Notes: generated by a model from the sequence alone, not told the origin. Counted from the first letter of the stretch, positions 1 to 8,340 are shown. The stretch: 64,000 nucleotides of DNA from Pedobacter sp. Leaf170 (GCF_920984665.1 NZ_CAKLBP010000007.1:1-64000); one strand, 5' to 3'. Translations and numbers: made by a program.

Positions 1-80
1 GGATGGTGGACTACAATTACCATCGACCACACCAGGCATTAAACTTCAAATCTCCTGTAGATTTATTGCAGGAAATTTGA
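1..80 (+). CDS. IS3-family transposase OrfB, C-terminal fragment
   Basis: Frame 3 is open from the window edge to TGA at 78-80 and reads DYNYHRPHQALNFKSPVDLL near its end. The YNxxRPHQALxxxxP pattern is the hallmark C-terminus of the IS3/IS150-type rve integrase, which performs DDE cut-and-paste through a circular intermediate. Only about 26 residues are in view, so the group within IS3 cannot be decided. The fragment overlaps the 3' end of the minus-strand DUF433 gene. Confidence 0.75.
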   Translation, partial: MVDYNYHRPHQALNFKSPVDLLQEI

Positions 81-127
81 GGACAAAATTATACTTTTGA
101 ATGGTCTGAAAAACAGGGGAGCTTACA
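1..127 (+). mobile_element. Right end of an IS3-type insertion sequence (partial)
   Basis: The window opens inside a transposase C-terminus (stop at 78-80). About 47 bp of non-coding sequence follow, up to a GGGGAGCTTACA-like end near 116-127, which I take as the right terminal repeat. The element end is inferred from the usual distance between an IS3 orfB stop and the repeat. The left end lies outside the window, so target duplication cannot be checked. Confidence 0.5.
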
Positions 128-351
128 TATTCATCCCTAAGTTGTTTTGTGCTAAAGACCAAAGCAGCCTTTATATCATCAGCTTCGAGGATGGGATGCT
201 CCTCTAAAATTTGTTCGTGTGTCATACCAGATGACAGAAGTTCCATAATATCAATGACGGTAAAACGATTGCCTCTTATTGTTGGCTTACCGCCCATAAG
301 TCCAGGGATGAATGTAATTCTTTCTAATAGTTTACTTTCCTGACTTTTCAT
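46..351 (-). CDS. DUF433 antitoxin-like protein with an IS-derived tail
   Basis: This 101-residue protein has a clear DUF433 domain at about residues 9-66, with the motifs PGLMGGKPTIRG, VIDIMELLSSGM and EADDIKAAL. DUF433 proteins are small winged-helix-like proteins usually found as the antitoxin partner of a PIN-like DUF5615 toxin encoded directly downstream. Here the frame runs into the insertion sequence: from about residue 75 the tail is antisense to the IS end and transposase. The native C-terminus and any downstream toxin gene appear displaced or lost. The antitoxin fold itself is intact, so the protein may still be made. Confidence 0.75.
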   Translation of the reverse strand: MKSQESKLLERITFIPGLMGGKPTIRGNRFTVIDIMELLSSGMTHEQILEEHPILEADDIKAALVFSTKQLRDEYVSSPVFQTIQKYNFVLKFPAINLQEI

Positions 352-443
352 ATTTAAAGATAAGAAATAATTATATCATAAAAAAAGCGCTAAGTAAATA
401 CTCAGCGCTCATTGCGAAATCTTTGCGTTCTATGCGGTTAAAT

Positions 444-1832
444 TTAATAACCTAAAATCTTCAAAACCTGCTTACTATTTTGTTCCTCACCAAAAACCTC
501 AAAATTGAAACTTTCATCTCGGTTTCTGCGAATTAATACGTGTTTTGGACTTGGCAATAAACAATGATGAATGCCTCCGTAACCGCTTAAAACTTCCTGA
601 TAAGCACCTGTGTGGAAGAAACCCAAATACTGAACTTTACGTGTTTTAGGCATAAATACACTATTCATGTGTGCTTCCTGGTTGTAATAATCCTGCCCAT
701 CGCATGTTATACCACCCAAGTTTACCCGCTCGTATTCAGCATCCCAATTGTTAATAGGTAAAAGGATATATTTTTGGTTTAAAGCCCAAACATCAGGTAA
801 GTTAGTAATAAAAGAACCATCTAACATTAACCAACGCTCACGGTCGTTTTGCTGCTTTCTACCTAAAACTTTATATAAAATACCAGAAGCTTCAGCAACC
901 GTATATTTACCAAATTCGGTAATAATATCAGGTTCCATCACATCATGGATTGCACAAATCTCTTTTATCCTTTTTACAATTTCGTTTACCATGTATTCGT
1001 AATCGAAATCGAAAACTAACGAATCTTTAAATGGCATACCGCCACCAATATCCAAAGTATCTAAATCCGGATTAATTTTTTTGAATTTGCAATAAAGCGT
1101 TACGTATTTTTCTAACTCATTCCAGTAATAAGGCGAATCAGTAATTCCCGAATTAATAAAAAAGTGTAATAATTTAACGCGGAAATTAGGGTTATGAACG
1201 ATTTTATTATTGTAAAATTCAATAATATCTTCCATACGTACGCCCAAACGCGAAGTATAGAATTGCGAATCTGGCTGTTCCTCAGCCGCAATACGAATAC
1301 CTAAATTACAAGGTGTATCAATATCAACCTCATCATCAAAAAGGTTAAATTCCTCTTTGTTATCTAATACGGGAATAATGTTTTTATAACCATCGTGCAA
1401 CATATCAATAATATATTGCTTGTATTGGTAGGTTTTAAAACCATTACAAATAATGGTTGTATCTTTAGTTAAATGCCCTTTTTTCTCCAAAGCATCAACC
1501 ATTGGCATATCAAAAGCCGAAGAAGTTTCTAAGTGAATATTGTTTTTTAAAGCTTCCTCTACAATGTGGCGAAAATGCGAACTTTTTGTGCAATAACAAT
1601 ATTTGTAATCGCCACGGTAATTGTTCTTTAAAATAGCAGTCTGGAAAAGAATTTTCGCTTGCTGAATTTTCTTGCTCACCAAAGGTAAGTATGTGAAACG
1701 TAGGGGAGTACCGTAAGTTTCAATCATTTCCATCAGGTTTAAATCCTGAAAATATAATTCATCATCTATAACATCAAAGCCTTCTTGCGGAAAGCCAACA
1801 CTTAGATCAAGAAATTCTGAGTAACTCTGCAT
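444..1832 (-). CDS. speA: PLP-dependent group IV decarboxylase, probable arginine decarboxylase
   Basis: This 462-residue protein has the alanine-racemase-like barrel and Greek-key fold of group IV decarboxylases. YKYCYCTKSSHF (about residues 77-88) supplies the PLP lysine, DIGGGMPF and ITEFGKYTVAEASG line the cofactor site, and a long C-terminal beta domain follows. Such enzymes convert arginine to agmatine for polyamine synthesis. It is shorter than E. coli SpeA (about 658 residues), but I recall Bacteroidota versions near 465. The arginine deiminase and CtlX neighbours support arginine as substrate. Other basic amino acids or carboxynorspermidine-type substrates are not excluded by sequence alone. 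The ATG at 1832 is preceded by an A/T-rich leader. Confidence 0.75.
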   Translation of the reverse strand: MQSYSEFLDLSVGFPQEGFDVIDDELYFQDLNLMEMIETYGTPLRFTYLPLVSKKIQQAKILFQTAILKNNYRGDYKYCYCTKSSHFRHIVEEALKNNIHLETSSAFDMPMVDALEKKGHLTKDTTIICNGFKTYQYKQYIIDMLHDGYKNIIPVLDNKEEFNLFDDEVDIDTPCNLGIRIAAEEQPDSQFYTSRLGVRMEDIIEFYNNKIVHNPNFRVKLLHFFINSGITDSPYYWNELEKYVTLYCKFKKINPDLDTLDIGGGMPFKDSLVFDFDYEYMVNEIVKRIKEICAIHDVMEPDIITEFGKYTVAEASGILYKVLGRKQQNDRERWLMLDGSFITNLPDVWALNQKYILLPINNWDAEYERVNLGGITCDGQDYYNQEAHMNSVFMPKTRKVQYLGFFHTGAYQEVLSGYGGIHHCLLPSPKHVLIRRNRDESFNFEVFGEEQNSKQVLKILGY

Positions 1833-2403
1833 TTATAATTAAATAATTTTTGCAAAAATGTAATTTTAAATCGAGAATTAATCCTTATTGAAAATATTTT
1901 TACTGTATAGAAACGCAATAGTTTTTGGCAATAGCCTTCATCACCTCATTTGTAAATTCTTAAATTAAATTCGTCTTTAAATCATCTCAAAACATGCAGT
2001 GTTCTTTCTGCGAAAAAAAGCAGGCTTTTCAGAGTAGTTTTTTAAAATCTGCCTTTATCATTATAAATCTTCAAGAAATTTTTTTTGAAAAGCAACTGCA
2101 GTGCTCATCGCTCCCGAAAGCCCTGCCATTCGCTGTAGCCCTCGTAAAAAACTCGGGGCTGTCGCTGCTGTCAGGTTTAAATTACGCAGTTAGTTATTAC
2201 TATTTATGTTTTTTTTAAATGCCAAAATCTTCGTCCTTAATAGATGTTGCAGCAAATTAAAATTTTTAGATATGTAATTGATTTAAATTTTAATTATCTT
2301 TAAATCAGTGTATTAAACAATATTTTAGTTTTTTTAAAGTAATTATTTCTATCAAACGTCTTTATTAAAAACCTTAAACATTACATCTGTAAATATCTTT
2401 AAT
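1833..2403. other. Intergenic region between the decarboxylase and a small plus-strand gene
   Basis: The region is mostly A/T-rich, with a distinctly GC-richer patch at about 2098-2180 that interrupts a spurious open frame. The patch resembles dispersed intergenic repeats, but there is no second copy in the window. I see no RNA gene or clear terminator. The decarboxylase promoter should lie at 1840-1950. Confidence 0.35.
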
Positions 2404-2637
2404 ATGATTTCGATATTTAAAACCAATATTCAATCAGGAGTTGAATTAAATCAAATTGCACAACATTTAAACAACTTATTGTCTGGTGCAAGCTGGAGTG
2501 TAGATTTGGCCGACTGCGATAAAATACTCAGAATAGATTCTAGCGTAGATAAAATTGGCGACGCGGTTTCGCTATTAACCAAATTCGGTTACAATTGCGA
2601 GAACTTGCAGAACTTTTATGCACCGCCGGTTTGGTAG
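2404..2637 (+). CDS. Small conserved hypothetical protein
   Basis: This 77-residue soluble protein has no signal peptide. The pattern IFKTNI, helix, then DLADCDKILRI, then a helix and VSLLTKFGYNCENL suggests a beta-alpha-beta ferredoxin-like fold, as in small HMA-like or ACT-like proteins. It lacks the CxxC metal motif of true HMA domains. I recall similar short hypothetical proteins with a DxxDCDKILR segment in Bacteroidota, but none with an assigned role. The ATG follows an A/T-rich stretch. It stands alone on the plus strand, convergent with the PhnA-like gene. Confidence 0.6.
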   Translation: MISIFKTNIQSGVELNQIAQHLNNLLSGASWSVDLADCDKILRIDSSVDKIGDAVSLLTKFGYNCENLQNFYAPPVW

Positions 2638-2675
2638 GGAATTGATCGTAAATGGCAGGTAAGAAGCAATCTATT

Positions 2676-2737
2676 AATGAACTGCACTAAAGAGTGTTTC
2701 CCCGAATTGTAGGGGCATGCTGTGCCTCGCAATGACA
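2676..2737 (+). repeat. REP-like fragment with a GCCTCGCAATGAC end
   Basis: The hairpin CCCCGAATTGTAGGGG is followed by TGCCTCGCAATGAC. The same modules occur at 3509-3538, so this is a half copy of a dispersed intergenic palindrome, lying between two convergent genes. Confidence 0.55.
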
Positions 2738-2750
2738 TGAATATTTATTT

Positions 2751-3329
2751 TTACCCTTTTCTTAAGTATTTTGTTAAAATCACGATGGTTTGCCCTTCAA
2801 CCTTGCCTTCAATTTGTTCGGTATTATCATGTACCAAACGGATATTTTTAACCACAGTGCCTAATTTTGCACTTAATGTAGAGCCTTTAACATCCAGTGT
2901 TTTAATCAGCACTACCGTATCGCCTTCAAATAAACGGGCGCCATTGCTATCCTGGTGAAATTCAACAGTGCCATCCAATTCATGGTCGCCGGTTTTCTTT
3001 GCCCAGTCCAGTGTTTCATCCTCAAGGTGCAAAATGTCTAAGCTGTCAGCCGCCCAGCCTTCATTTCTCAATCTACTTAACATTCTCCACGCTACAACTT
3101 GTACCGCCGGAAACTCAGACCACATCGTTTCTGTTAATATTTTCCAATAATTAGCATCAAGTTGTTCAGTTTTTTCAATTTGATCTAAACAAGTTTTGCA
3201 CACTAAAATGCTATTATCTGTATTGGCGTTGCTTGTTGGAGGAACTTCGTAAACGTATAAATTATTTTCAGCGGTGCATAATTCGCACTTATTGTCAGCA
3301 CGTTTTTGCAATTCTTGTATTAAAGACAT
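2751..3329 (-). CDS. PhnA-domain zinc-ribbon protein
   Basis: This 192-residue protein begins with a zinc ribbon (CELC at about 15-18 and CKTC at about 44-47). It ends with the KOW-like PhnA domain, in which GDTVVLIKTLDVKGS and GTVVKNIRLV are diagnostic. The family, called YjdM/PhnA, was once linked to alkylphosphonate use, but its biochemical role is unsettled. The N-terminal zinc ribbon plus linker is the longer version of the family. It stands between CtlX and the decarboxylase on the same strand, with 219 bp to CtlX, so co-transcription is uncertain. Confidence 0.8.
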   Translation of the reverse strand: MSLIQELQKRADNKCELCTAENNLYVYEVPPTSNANTDNSILVCKTCLDQIEKTEQLDANYWKILTETMWSEFPAVQVVAWRMLSRLRNEGWAADSLDILHLEDETLDWAKKTGDHELDGTVEFHQDSNGARLFEGDTVVLIKTLDVKGSTLSAKLGTVVKNIRLVHDNTEQIEGKVEGQTIVILTKYLRKG

Positions 3330-3449
3330 TTCAATATTGGATTTTTGGCGAAAGTAATAAAACTATCTTGAATGGATTGTGAGGTATATCACATTTGTTT
3401 CTGCCAGTGAGACATCAGCTGATAGAGAGGATGAATTAATTTAGATTCA

Positions 3450-3538
3450 TCATTGCGAGGCATGAAGCAATTTTGGGCGATAGATTCTCTAAAAGATTGC
3501 CTCCCCGAATTGTTGGGGCAGGCTTTGCCTCGCAATGA
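3450..3538. repeat. REP-like palindromic element
   Basis: The ends TCATTGCGAGGCA (3450-3462) and TGCCTCGCAATGA (3526-3538) are perfect 13-bp inverted repeats. Inside is a CCCCGAATTGTTGGGG hairpin that is also present at about 2699-2714. This looks like a dispersed Bacteroidota intergenic repeat. It sits just downstream of the CtlX stop and may act as its terminator. Confidence 0.7.
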
Positions 3539-3548
3539 CGCAAATAGT

Positions 3549-4466
3549 CTAATGCTTAATTTCAGGTAAATGAATTTCAGCCAACATACACCTTGCGCTA
3601 CCGCCACCATTTTTTTCTATGGTGTAAAGCGGTGCATAAATAATCCGCGAATATTTTTCTAATGTATTGATTTGATTTTTTGTTAATGAACGATAAGCTT
3701 GCTCAGACATTACTAACAAACTTTCTCCGTCTCCAGTAGCAACTTGCAGCATATTACCTGCAAAATGGTTCATCTGGTCAAAGCTTATCGTAATAATTTC
3801 CTTACCAGTTGATGTGATTACTTTATGTACAAAATCGCGTTCATAAAGATTTGGAATTGAATCTAAACAGATTACTGCAAACCGATCACCAATGCACATC
3901 ATCACATTGGTATGGTATATCGGGAATCCACTTGCATCAACTGAATTAAATATAACCGATTTATAACCGGCTAACTGGCAAAAATTATTAAACGCCTCTA
4001 CTTCGGTTCGGATGCTTAAACATGCGTAAGCGATTTTGTTTATCCTATCTAATACCATGCTACCGGTACCTTCAAGGAAAATATTGGCAGTTTCGTAAAA
4101 ACTTAAATCGTTAATATAACTAACTTCAAATTTATCTTTCAAACCATCTAATATCTCTTGTCTACGCTCCAACCTGCGGTTTTCAGAAAACATTGGATAG
4201 AGAAAAATAGCTCCATCATCATGAAACGAAACCCAATTGTTTGGGAAGATAGAATCCGGCGTTTCTGGTTGTAAGGTATCATCAACAACTGTTACATCAA
4301 CATTGTTGGCTCTTAATAAATCTACAAAACCATCAAACTCTTTCAAAGCCTGAACTTGCACATCACTTTCGGTTGAAGCAACCTGAAATTTATTATTTTC
4401 TGCCGTTTGCTCGTTGAATTTAAAATCAACCGGGCGTATCATTAAAATGTGGTTTGTTGTTTGCAT
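3549..4466 (-). CDS. ctlX: CtlX-type citrulline/arginine amidinohydrolase
   Basis: This 305-residue member of the amidinotransferase/guanidine-modifying superfamily has FPNNWVSFH, EGTGSMVLDR, YHTNVMM and a C-terminal GGGSARCML. These supply the Asp/Glu and His of the active site and the nucleophilic Cys at about residue 293. The length and FPNNWxSxH motif match the CtlX (citrulline utilisation hydrolase) group rather than eukaryote-type DDAH. The substrate is likely citrulline or a related ureido/guanidino compound. It lies 64 bp downstream of the arginine deiminase, so together they form a plausible arginine to citrulline to ornithine route. Confidence 0.8.
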   Translation of the reverse strand: MQTTNHILMIRPVDFKFNEQTAENNKFQVASTESDVQVQALKEFDGFVDLLRANNVDVTVVDDTLQPETPDSIFPNNWVSFHDDGAIFLYPMFSENRRLERRQEILDGLKDKFEVSYINDLSFYETANIFLEGTGSMVLDRINKIAYACLSIRTEVEAFNNFCQLAGYKSVIFNSVDASGFPIYHTNVMMCIGDRFAVICLDSIPNLYERDFVHKVITSTGKEIITISFDQMNHFAGNMLQVATGDGESLLVMSEQAYRSLTKNQINTLEKYSRIIYAPLYTIEKNGGGSARCMLAEIHLPEIKH

Positions 4467-4467
4467 T

Positions 4468-4548
4468 TTTAGGTTGTAAGTTTTAGGTTATAAGTTTTAA
4501 GTCGTGTGTTCTAATCGTATCACGTATAACTTAAAACCTATAACTTAA
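4468..4548. repeat. AT-rich direct and inverted repeat between ctlX and the deiminase
   Basis: Copies of TTAGGTTATAAGT occur in direct orientation at about 4469-4500. A near inverse copy (ACTTAAAACCTATAACTT-like) lies at about 4527-4545 and overlaps the last codons of the deiminase gene. The RNA could fold into a long A/U hairpin between the two genes and tune ctlX expression. Confidence 0.4.
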
Positions 4549-5988
4549 TTCGTCTCTCAAAATTGGTAAACTCATGCAATGGAAGCCTCCACGGGCACGA
4601 GATAATTCTGCCGAAGGCATTAAAATTAAGGTATCGGTAATGGTTTCGGTATCTACTTTCCCACTTTCTAAATCCTGTATCAAATCTTTAACATCCACCA
4701 CATCAAATCCGGCGGCTTTAAAGGCTTCAACTGTTTTATCGTTTCTGTCGTAACCCAAAACAACGCCTTCTTTAATGGCTAAAAGATTGCAAGAATCTGT
4801 CCATTGTTCCCGAGAATCATAAGGAAAAGTATTGTTTCCGCTGTAGATAATTTTGGTTGGTTTATCACTTTTTAAATCGTTCTGACTGATGTCGTTCAAT
4901 AGTGCCTCTACGTGTTCGAACACCTTAGGCTGACCAGGGTTTGATTTCGTGAATTGAATTGCTGTGGTGGACTCAAGCTGTTCTGGCTCTTTTAAAAAAT
5001 TTATAGGCTCATGCGGGTTATACTTGGGCGAATGCGCTATTGTGTTCAAAATTACCCATGTGTTTCGGTTTACTTGCGTAAAAACCGTATCCAGGTGCAT
5101 ATAATCTCTTTTACTCGGGATTTTAACCACCGTTACTTTTTCTACAACATTATTCTCGAACAGCAATTTAATAGCTTCATTTGCGCCATGTTCTGATGTT
5201 CGCTCACTGCAGCCAATCAGTACATGATTTTCGCTCACCATCATTACATCGCCGCCTTCAAGCGTAGTGCTAAAAGCAGGTTCATCGCCGGGGCGAAGGA
5301 AATGCATGGTAACATCAGGTATTTCGAGTACATTTTTGCGATAAGCTTCAAATAGCGGATGGTTAAAGAATATATAACGCATTAAAAGCGTTTCGCGAAC
5401 GCGGGCTTTTTTTGCCGGTTTATTTAAAAGTATATAATTGTTAATTGTGGTGCCAACATCCCTGGTAAAAATTAAGTTAGGGATTGGTGCAAAAATCATC
5501 GTATCGTTGCCTAAAGTTCCGGATATAAAGATTTCGGCTAATTGTTTAGGGTCGGTATCAATTAATTCTAACTGAACTTTGTAGGTAACACCTTCTATTG
5601 CACAAACGGCTGCAACCAATTTTTTTCTAATTGATTCATTTTCGAGCATTTCGCTTAATAAATTCTGAATCTCGATAACAGATTTAGAACTATGAAAATC
5701 TGGATGGTTTGGTTTGTAGAAGTTTCTGTTTCCTTCTTCCGAATCAATTTCTGCAAGCTTTCCTTTGATTTTTTCAGGGTCGAGGAAATACATGAGCAAC
5801 TTTATGTAGTAATCGTACTCACCTTTGCGGATGGTATCTAAGTGCACAATGTCTTCAAAAAGCCAATCTTGTGCTTTTGATGGCACAACTTTTCCTAAAC
5901 CACTATCAGGACTGTGAATTAACAACTTACGCAACCGACCGATTTCGGTTTTTACGTTTACTTTAAAATTCTGATTTTCTGCGCTCAT
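4531..5988 (-). CDS. Arginine deiminase family protein
   Basis: The chosen ATG at 5988 gives 485 residues starting MSAENQNF. A longer frame to 6183 exists, but its extra 65 residues look non-coding. Motifs: EIGRLRKLLIHSPD at the N-terminus, FTRD, EGGDVMMV, HLDTVF with the catalytic His, and RGGFHCMS with the nucleophilic Cys at about residue 471. Arginine deiminase hydrolyses arginine to citrulline and ammonia. The protein is longer than classical ArcA (about 410), with an insert around residues 80-160. No carbamate kinase or arginine/ornithine antiporter is nearby, so this is not a classical fermentative ADI operon. It is probably co-transcribed with ctlX. Confidence 0.85.
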   Translation of the reverse strand: MSAENQNFKVNVKTEIGRLRKLLIHSPDSGLGKVVPSKAQDWLFEDIVHLDTIRKGEYDYYIKLLMYFLDPEKIKGKLAEIDSEEGNRNFYKPNHPDFHSSKSVIEIQNLLSEMLENESIRKKLVAAVCAIEGVTYKVQLELIDTDPKQLAEIFISGTLGNDTMIFAPIPNLIFTRDVGTTINNYILLNKPAKKARVRETLLMRYIFFNHPLFEAYRKNVLEIPDVTMHFLRPGDEPAFSTTLEGGDVMMVSENHVLIGCSERTSEHGANEAIKLLFENNVVEKVTVVKIPSKRDYMHLDTVFTQVNRNTWVILNTIAHSPKYNPHEPINFLKEPEQLESTTAIQFTKSNPGQPKVFEHVEALLNDISQNDLKSDKPTKIIYSGNNTFPYDSREQWTDSCNLLAIKEGVVLGYDRNDKTVEAFKAAGFDVVDVKDLIQDLESGKVDTETITDTLILMPSAELSRARGGFHCMSLPILRDELSYRF

Positions 5989-6073
5989 ATATAAGTTAGT
6001 TATTGCAAATTTATTAGAATTATTCAGATATGAGAATTGAGATTGTAGATTTGAGATAGTGCTGCACAATAAC

Positions 6074-6345
6074 GGTTCTTTATAGCACAAGCCCGGATTA
6101 ACTAAACCTTCAATTACCATGGTCTGTGTCTTTACATGTAATTTAGTTTGATAAAAGATGTATTTCGGTCTGTGGAGACACAAACCGAGGCGTTAACTCA
6201 GCATTTAGATGCACAAAGCTGGATATGCACGCAGTAAGAAGGTACTTGGTTTATTGCATAAGCCCGGGTTAATTAAACCTCATAGCAACGGCAGCGCCCG
6301 ATTTTCGATTTTTCATCGAAATAAATCGGGACTAAAGTGGATAGG
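6074..6345. repeat. Cluster of REP-like hairpins and a direct repeat in the deiminase/argS divergent region
   Basis: The near-identical segments AAGCCCGGATTAACTAAACC (about 6090) and AAGCCCGGGTTAATTAAACC (about 6260) form a direct repeat. Between them TCGGTCTGTG and CACAAACCGA (6164-6188) form a hairpin. A nested hairpin follows: CCCGATTT 6297-6304 with AAATCGGG 6323-6330, and TCGAT/ATCGA inside. The trailing GTGGATAGGAGGAC resembles part of the tandem repeat at 60541-61684. The whole 5989-6450 interval is otherwise non-coding. Confidence 0.55.
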
Positions 6346-6438
6346 AGGACTGATGTGCGCCAAGCGTACTGAAATTGCTTTTCAAAATTTAAATATTATA
6401 GCTCAGGCTTTGGTCTTTCAGCTTTCCGCTATAATACC

Positions 6439-6446
6439 TATTTTTG
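6439..6446 (+). promoter_or_regulatory. Candidate -7 promoter element (TATTTTTG) of argS
   Basis: TATTTTTG matches the Bacteroidota TAnnTTTG -7 consensus and ends only 4 nt before the argS ATG, implying an almost leaderless mRNA. A TTTG upstream sits about 26 nt away, wider than usual, so the -33 assignment is uncertain. Confidence 0.45.
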
Positions 6447-6450
6447 CGCC

Positions 6451-8223
6451 ATGAATTTTATTATTACCGCTACGCTTGATGCTGTTAAAGCGCTTTATAA
6501 CGAAGAAATAGCTGAAAGTGTTATCAATATACAAGAAACCCGCAAAGAATTTGAGGGACAGTTTACTATTGTTGTCTTTCCGATTACCAAAATTTCAAAG
6601 AAATCTCCAGAACAAACTGCAAACGAAATAGGCGAATATTTAGTTGTAAAAGTTGAAGAGGTTACTGCTTTTAATGTTGTAAAGGGATTTTTGAACCTGA
6701 GCATTTCAGAAAGTTATTTTTTAAAGCAGTTTAATGAAGAAACCCTTGCTGATGATTTCGGGGTTTTTAAAGCAAACGGAAAAAAGGTAATGGTAGAATA
6801 CTCATCTCCAAATACCAATAAACCGCTGCATCTTGGTCATGTTCGGAATAATTTACTAGGCTATTCGGTTTCTGAATTGCTAAAAGCATACGGGTATGAT
6901 GTTGTAAAGGTTAACCTGGTTAACGATAGAGGAATCCATATTTGTAAATCGATGCTGGCCTGGCAAAAATGGGGTAATGGAGAAACGCCGGAAAGCTCGG
7001 GTTTAAAAGGCGACCATTTAGTTGGTAAATACTATGTGATTTTTGATAAGGAATATAAAAAAGAGATTGATGCGCTAAAAGCTGAAGGAAAAACTGAGGA
7101 AGAAGCAAAGAAAAATGCACCGTTAATTAAAGAAGCACAGCAAATGTTGCTGGCATGGGAGCAAGGCGATGAAGCAGTAGTTTCGCTTTGGAAAACCATG
7201 AATGAGTGGGTTTATGCGGGTTTTAACGTTACCTATAAAAATCTGGGTGTTGATTTTGATAAATTTTATTATGAAAGTAATACCTATTTATTAGGGAAAG
7301 ATACGGTTGATGAAGGTTTAGCGAAAGGTGTTTTCTTTAAAAAGGATGATGGATCTGTTTGGATTGATTTAACTGCCGATGGTCTGGACCAAAAACTGGT
7401 TTTACGTGCCGATGGAACATCGGTTTACATTACGCAGGATTTAGGAACTGCTGCAATGAAATATGATGATTACCAAATGGATGAATCTATTTATGTTGTT
7501 GGAAATGAACAGGATTATCATTTTAAGGTATTGTTCTTAATTTTAGATAAACTGGGTAAAAGTTGGGCAAAAGGTTTATATCATTTATCTTATGGTATGG
7601 TTGATTTACCAAACGGTAAGATGAAAAGCCGTGAGGGAACCGTTGTTGATGCGGATGAACTGATTGCGGATATGATTGCAACTGCTCAGGAAAAAACGGA
7701 AGAATTGGGTAAAATCAATTATTTCTCGGATGAATACAAAACAGAGCTTTACAAAAATATTGGTTTAGGTGCTTTAAAATACTTTTTACTTAAAGTAGAA
7801 CCGAAAAAGCGTTTGCTTTTCGACCCAAATGAGAGTATTGATTTTCAGGGTAACACCGGACCATTTATCCAGTATACGCATGCCAGAATAAAATCATTGT
7901 TAAGTAAAGCTGCATACAAACCTGAAGTGGTTGGTCCGGATGCTGGTGCGTTGTTGCCTGTAGAATTGGAAATGATGATGTTGCTGACAAAATATCCTTC
8001 AGAAATAGAGATAGCGGCCAAAGCGCATAGTCCCGCGAGTTTAGCAAACTATTTATATGAACTAGCTAAGTTATTCAATAAATTTTACCATGAGATTCCG
8101 CCGATTGTAAAAACGGAAGCTGGCGCAAGCAAACAATTCAGGCTTAACTTGAGCAAGAGAACAGCAGATATTATTTATAAAGGTATGTTGATTCTGGGAA
8201 TTACTTCGCCAGAAAGGATGTAA
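6451..8223 (+). CDS. argS: Arginyl-tRNA synthetase
   Basis: This 590-residue class I aminoacyl-tRNA synthetase charges tRNA-Arg. The N-terminal tRNA-binding domain spans about residues 1-90. SSPNTNKPLHLGH carries the HIGH signature (HLGH at 127-130), VNDRG follows, and MKSREG at 391 is the KMSKS-equivalent loop. The C-terminal anticodon domain ends in the typical SPERM, so the gene is complete. It is divergent from the arginine deiminase; both draw on the same amino-acid pool, but I see no T-box or other shared regulatory structure. Start: the ATG at 6451 gives the canonical N-terminus, 4 nt after a -7-like box. Confidence 0.97.
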   Translation: MNFIITATLDAVKALYNEEIAESVINIQETRKEFEGQFTIVVFPITKISKKSPEQTANEIGEYLVVKVEEVTAFNVVKGFLNLSISESYFLKQFNEETLADDFGVFKANGKKVMVEYSSPNTNKPLHLGHVRNNLLGYSVSELLKAYGYDVVKVNLVNDRGIHICKSMLAWQKWGNGETPESSGLKGDHLVGKYYVIFDKEYKKEIDALKAEGKTEEEAKKNAPLIKEAQQMLLAWEQGDEAVVSLWKTMNEWVYAGFNVTYKNLGVDFDKFYYESNTYLLGKDTVDEGLAKGVFFKKDDGSVWIDLTADGLDQKLVLRADGTSVYITQDLGTAAMKYDDYQMDESIYVVGNEQDYHFKVLFLILDKLGKSWAKGLYHLSYGMVDLPNGKMKSREGTVVDADELIADMIATAQEKTEELGKINYFSDEYKTELYKNIGLGALKYFLLKVEPKKRLLFDPNESIDFQGNTGPFIQYTHARIKSLLSKAAYKPEVVGPDAGALLPVELEMMMLLTKYPSEIEIAAKAHSPASLANYLYELAKLFNKFYHEIPPIVKTEAGASKQFRLNLSKRTADIIYKGMLILGITSPERM

Positions 8224-8340
8224 GAGCTATGCATGTTGTTTGATGGAGATGGATGATGTAAAATGGAAGATGGATGATGTTTGATGGAAGATGGAAGATG
8301 TACAGTGGAAGGTGTTTGATGGGAGATGTATTTTAGGGAG
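8224..8340. repeat. Low-complexity GATGGA/GATGTT repeat
   Basis: The stretch repeats variations of TGATGGAAGATGGATGATGT six or more times without a strict period. It lies between argS and the permease gene, encodes nothing, and looks like slippage-prone sequence. Confidence 0.6.

Noticed and set aside
1994-2218. 74-codon plus-strand frame
   Set aside because: Composition is poly-Phe/Leu from A/T-rich DNA interrupted by a GC-rich patch; no start context or coding character.
5989-6183. N-terminal extension of the arginine deiminase to 550 residues
   Set aside because: The extra residues have no family match and overlap REP-like hairpins; MSAENQNF at 5988 is the natural start.
6209-6454. 81-codon frame upstream of argS
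   Set aside because: It runs through hairpins and repeats of the intergenic region.
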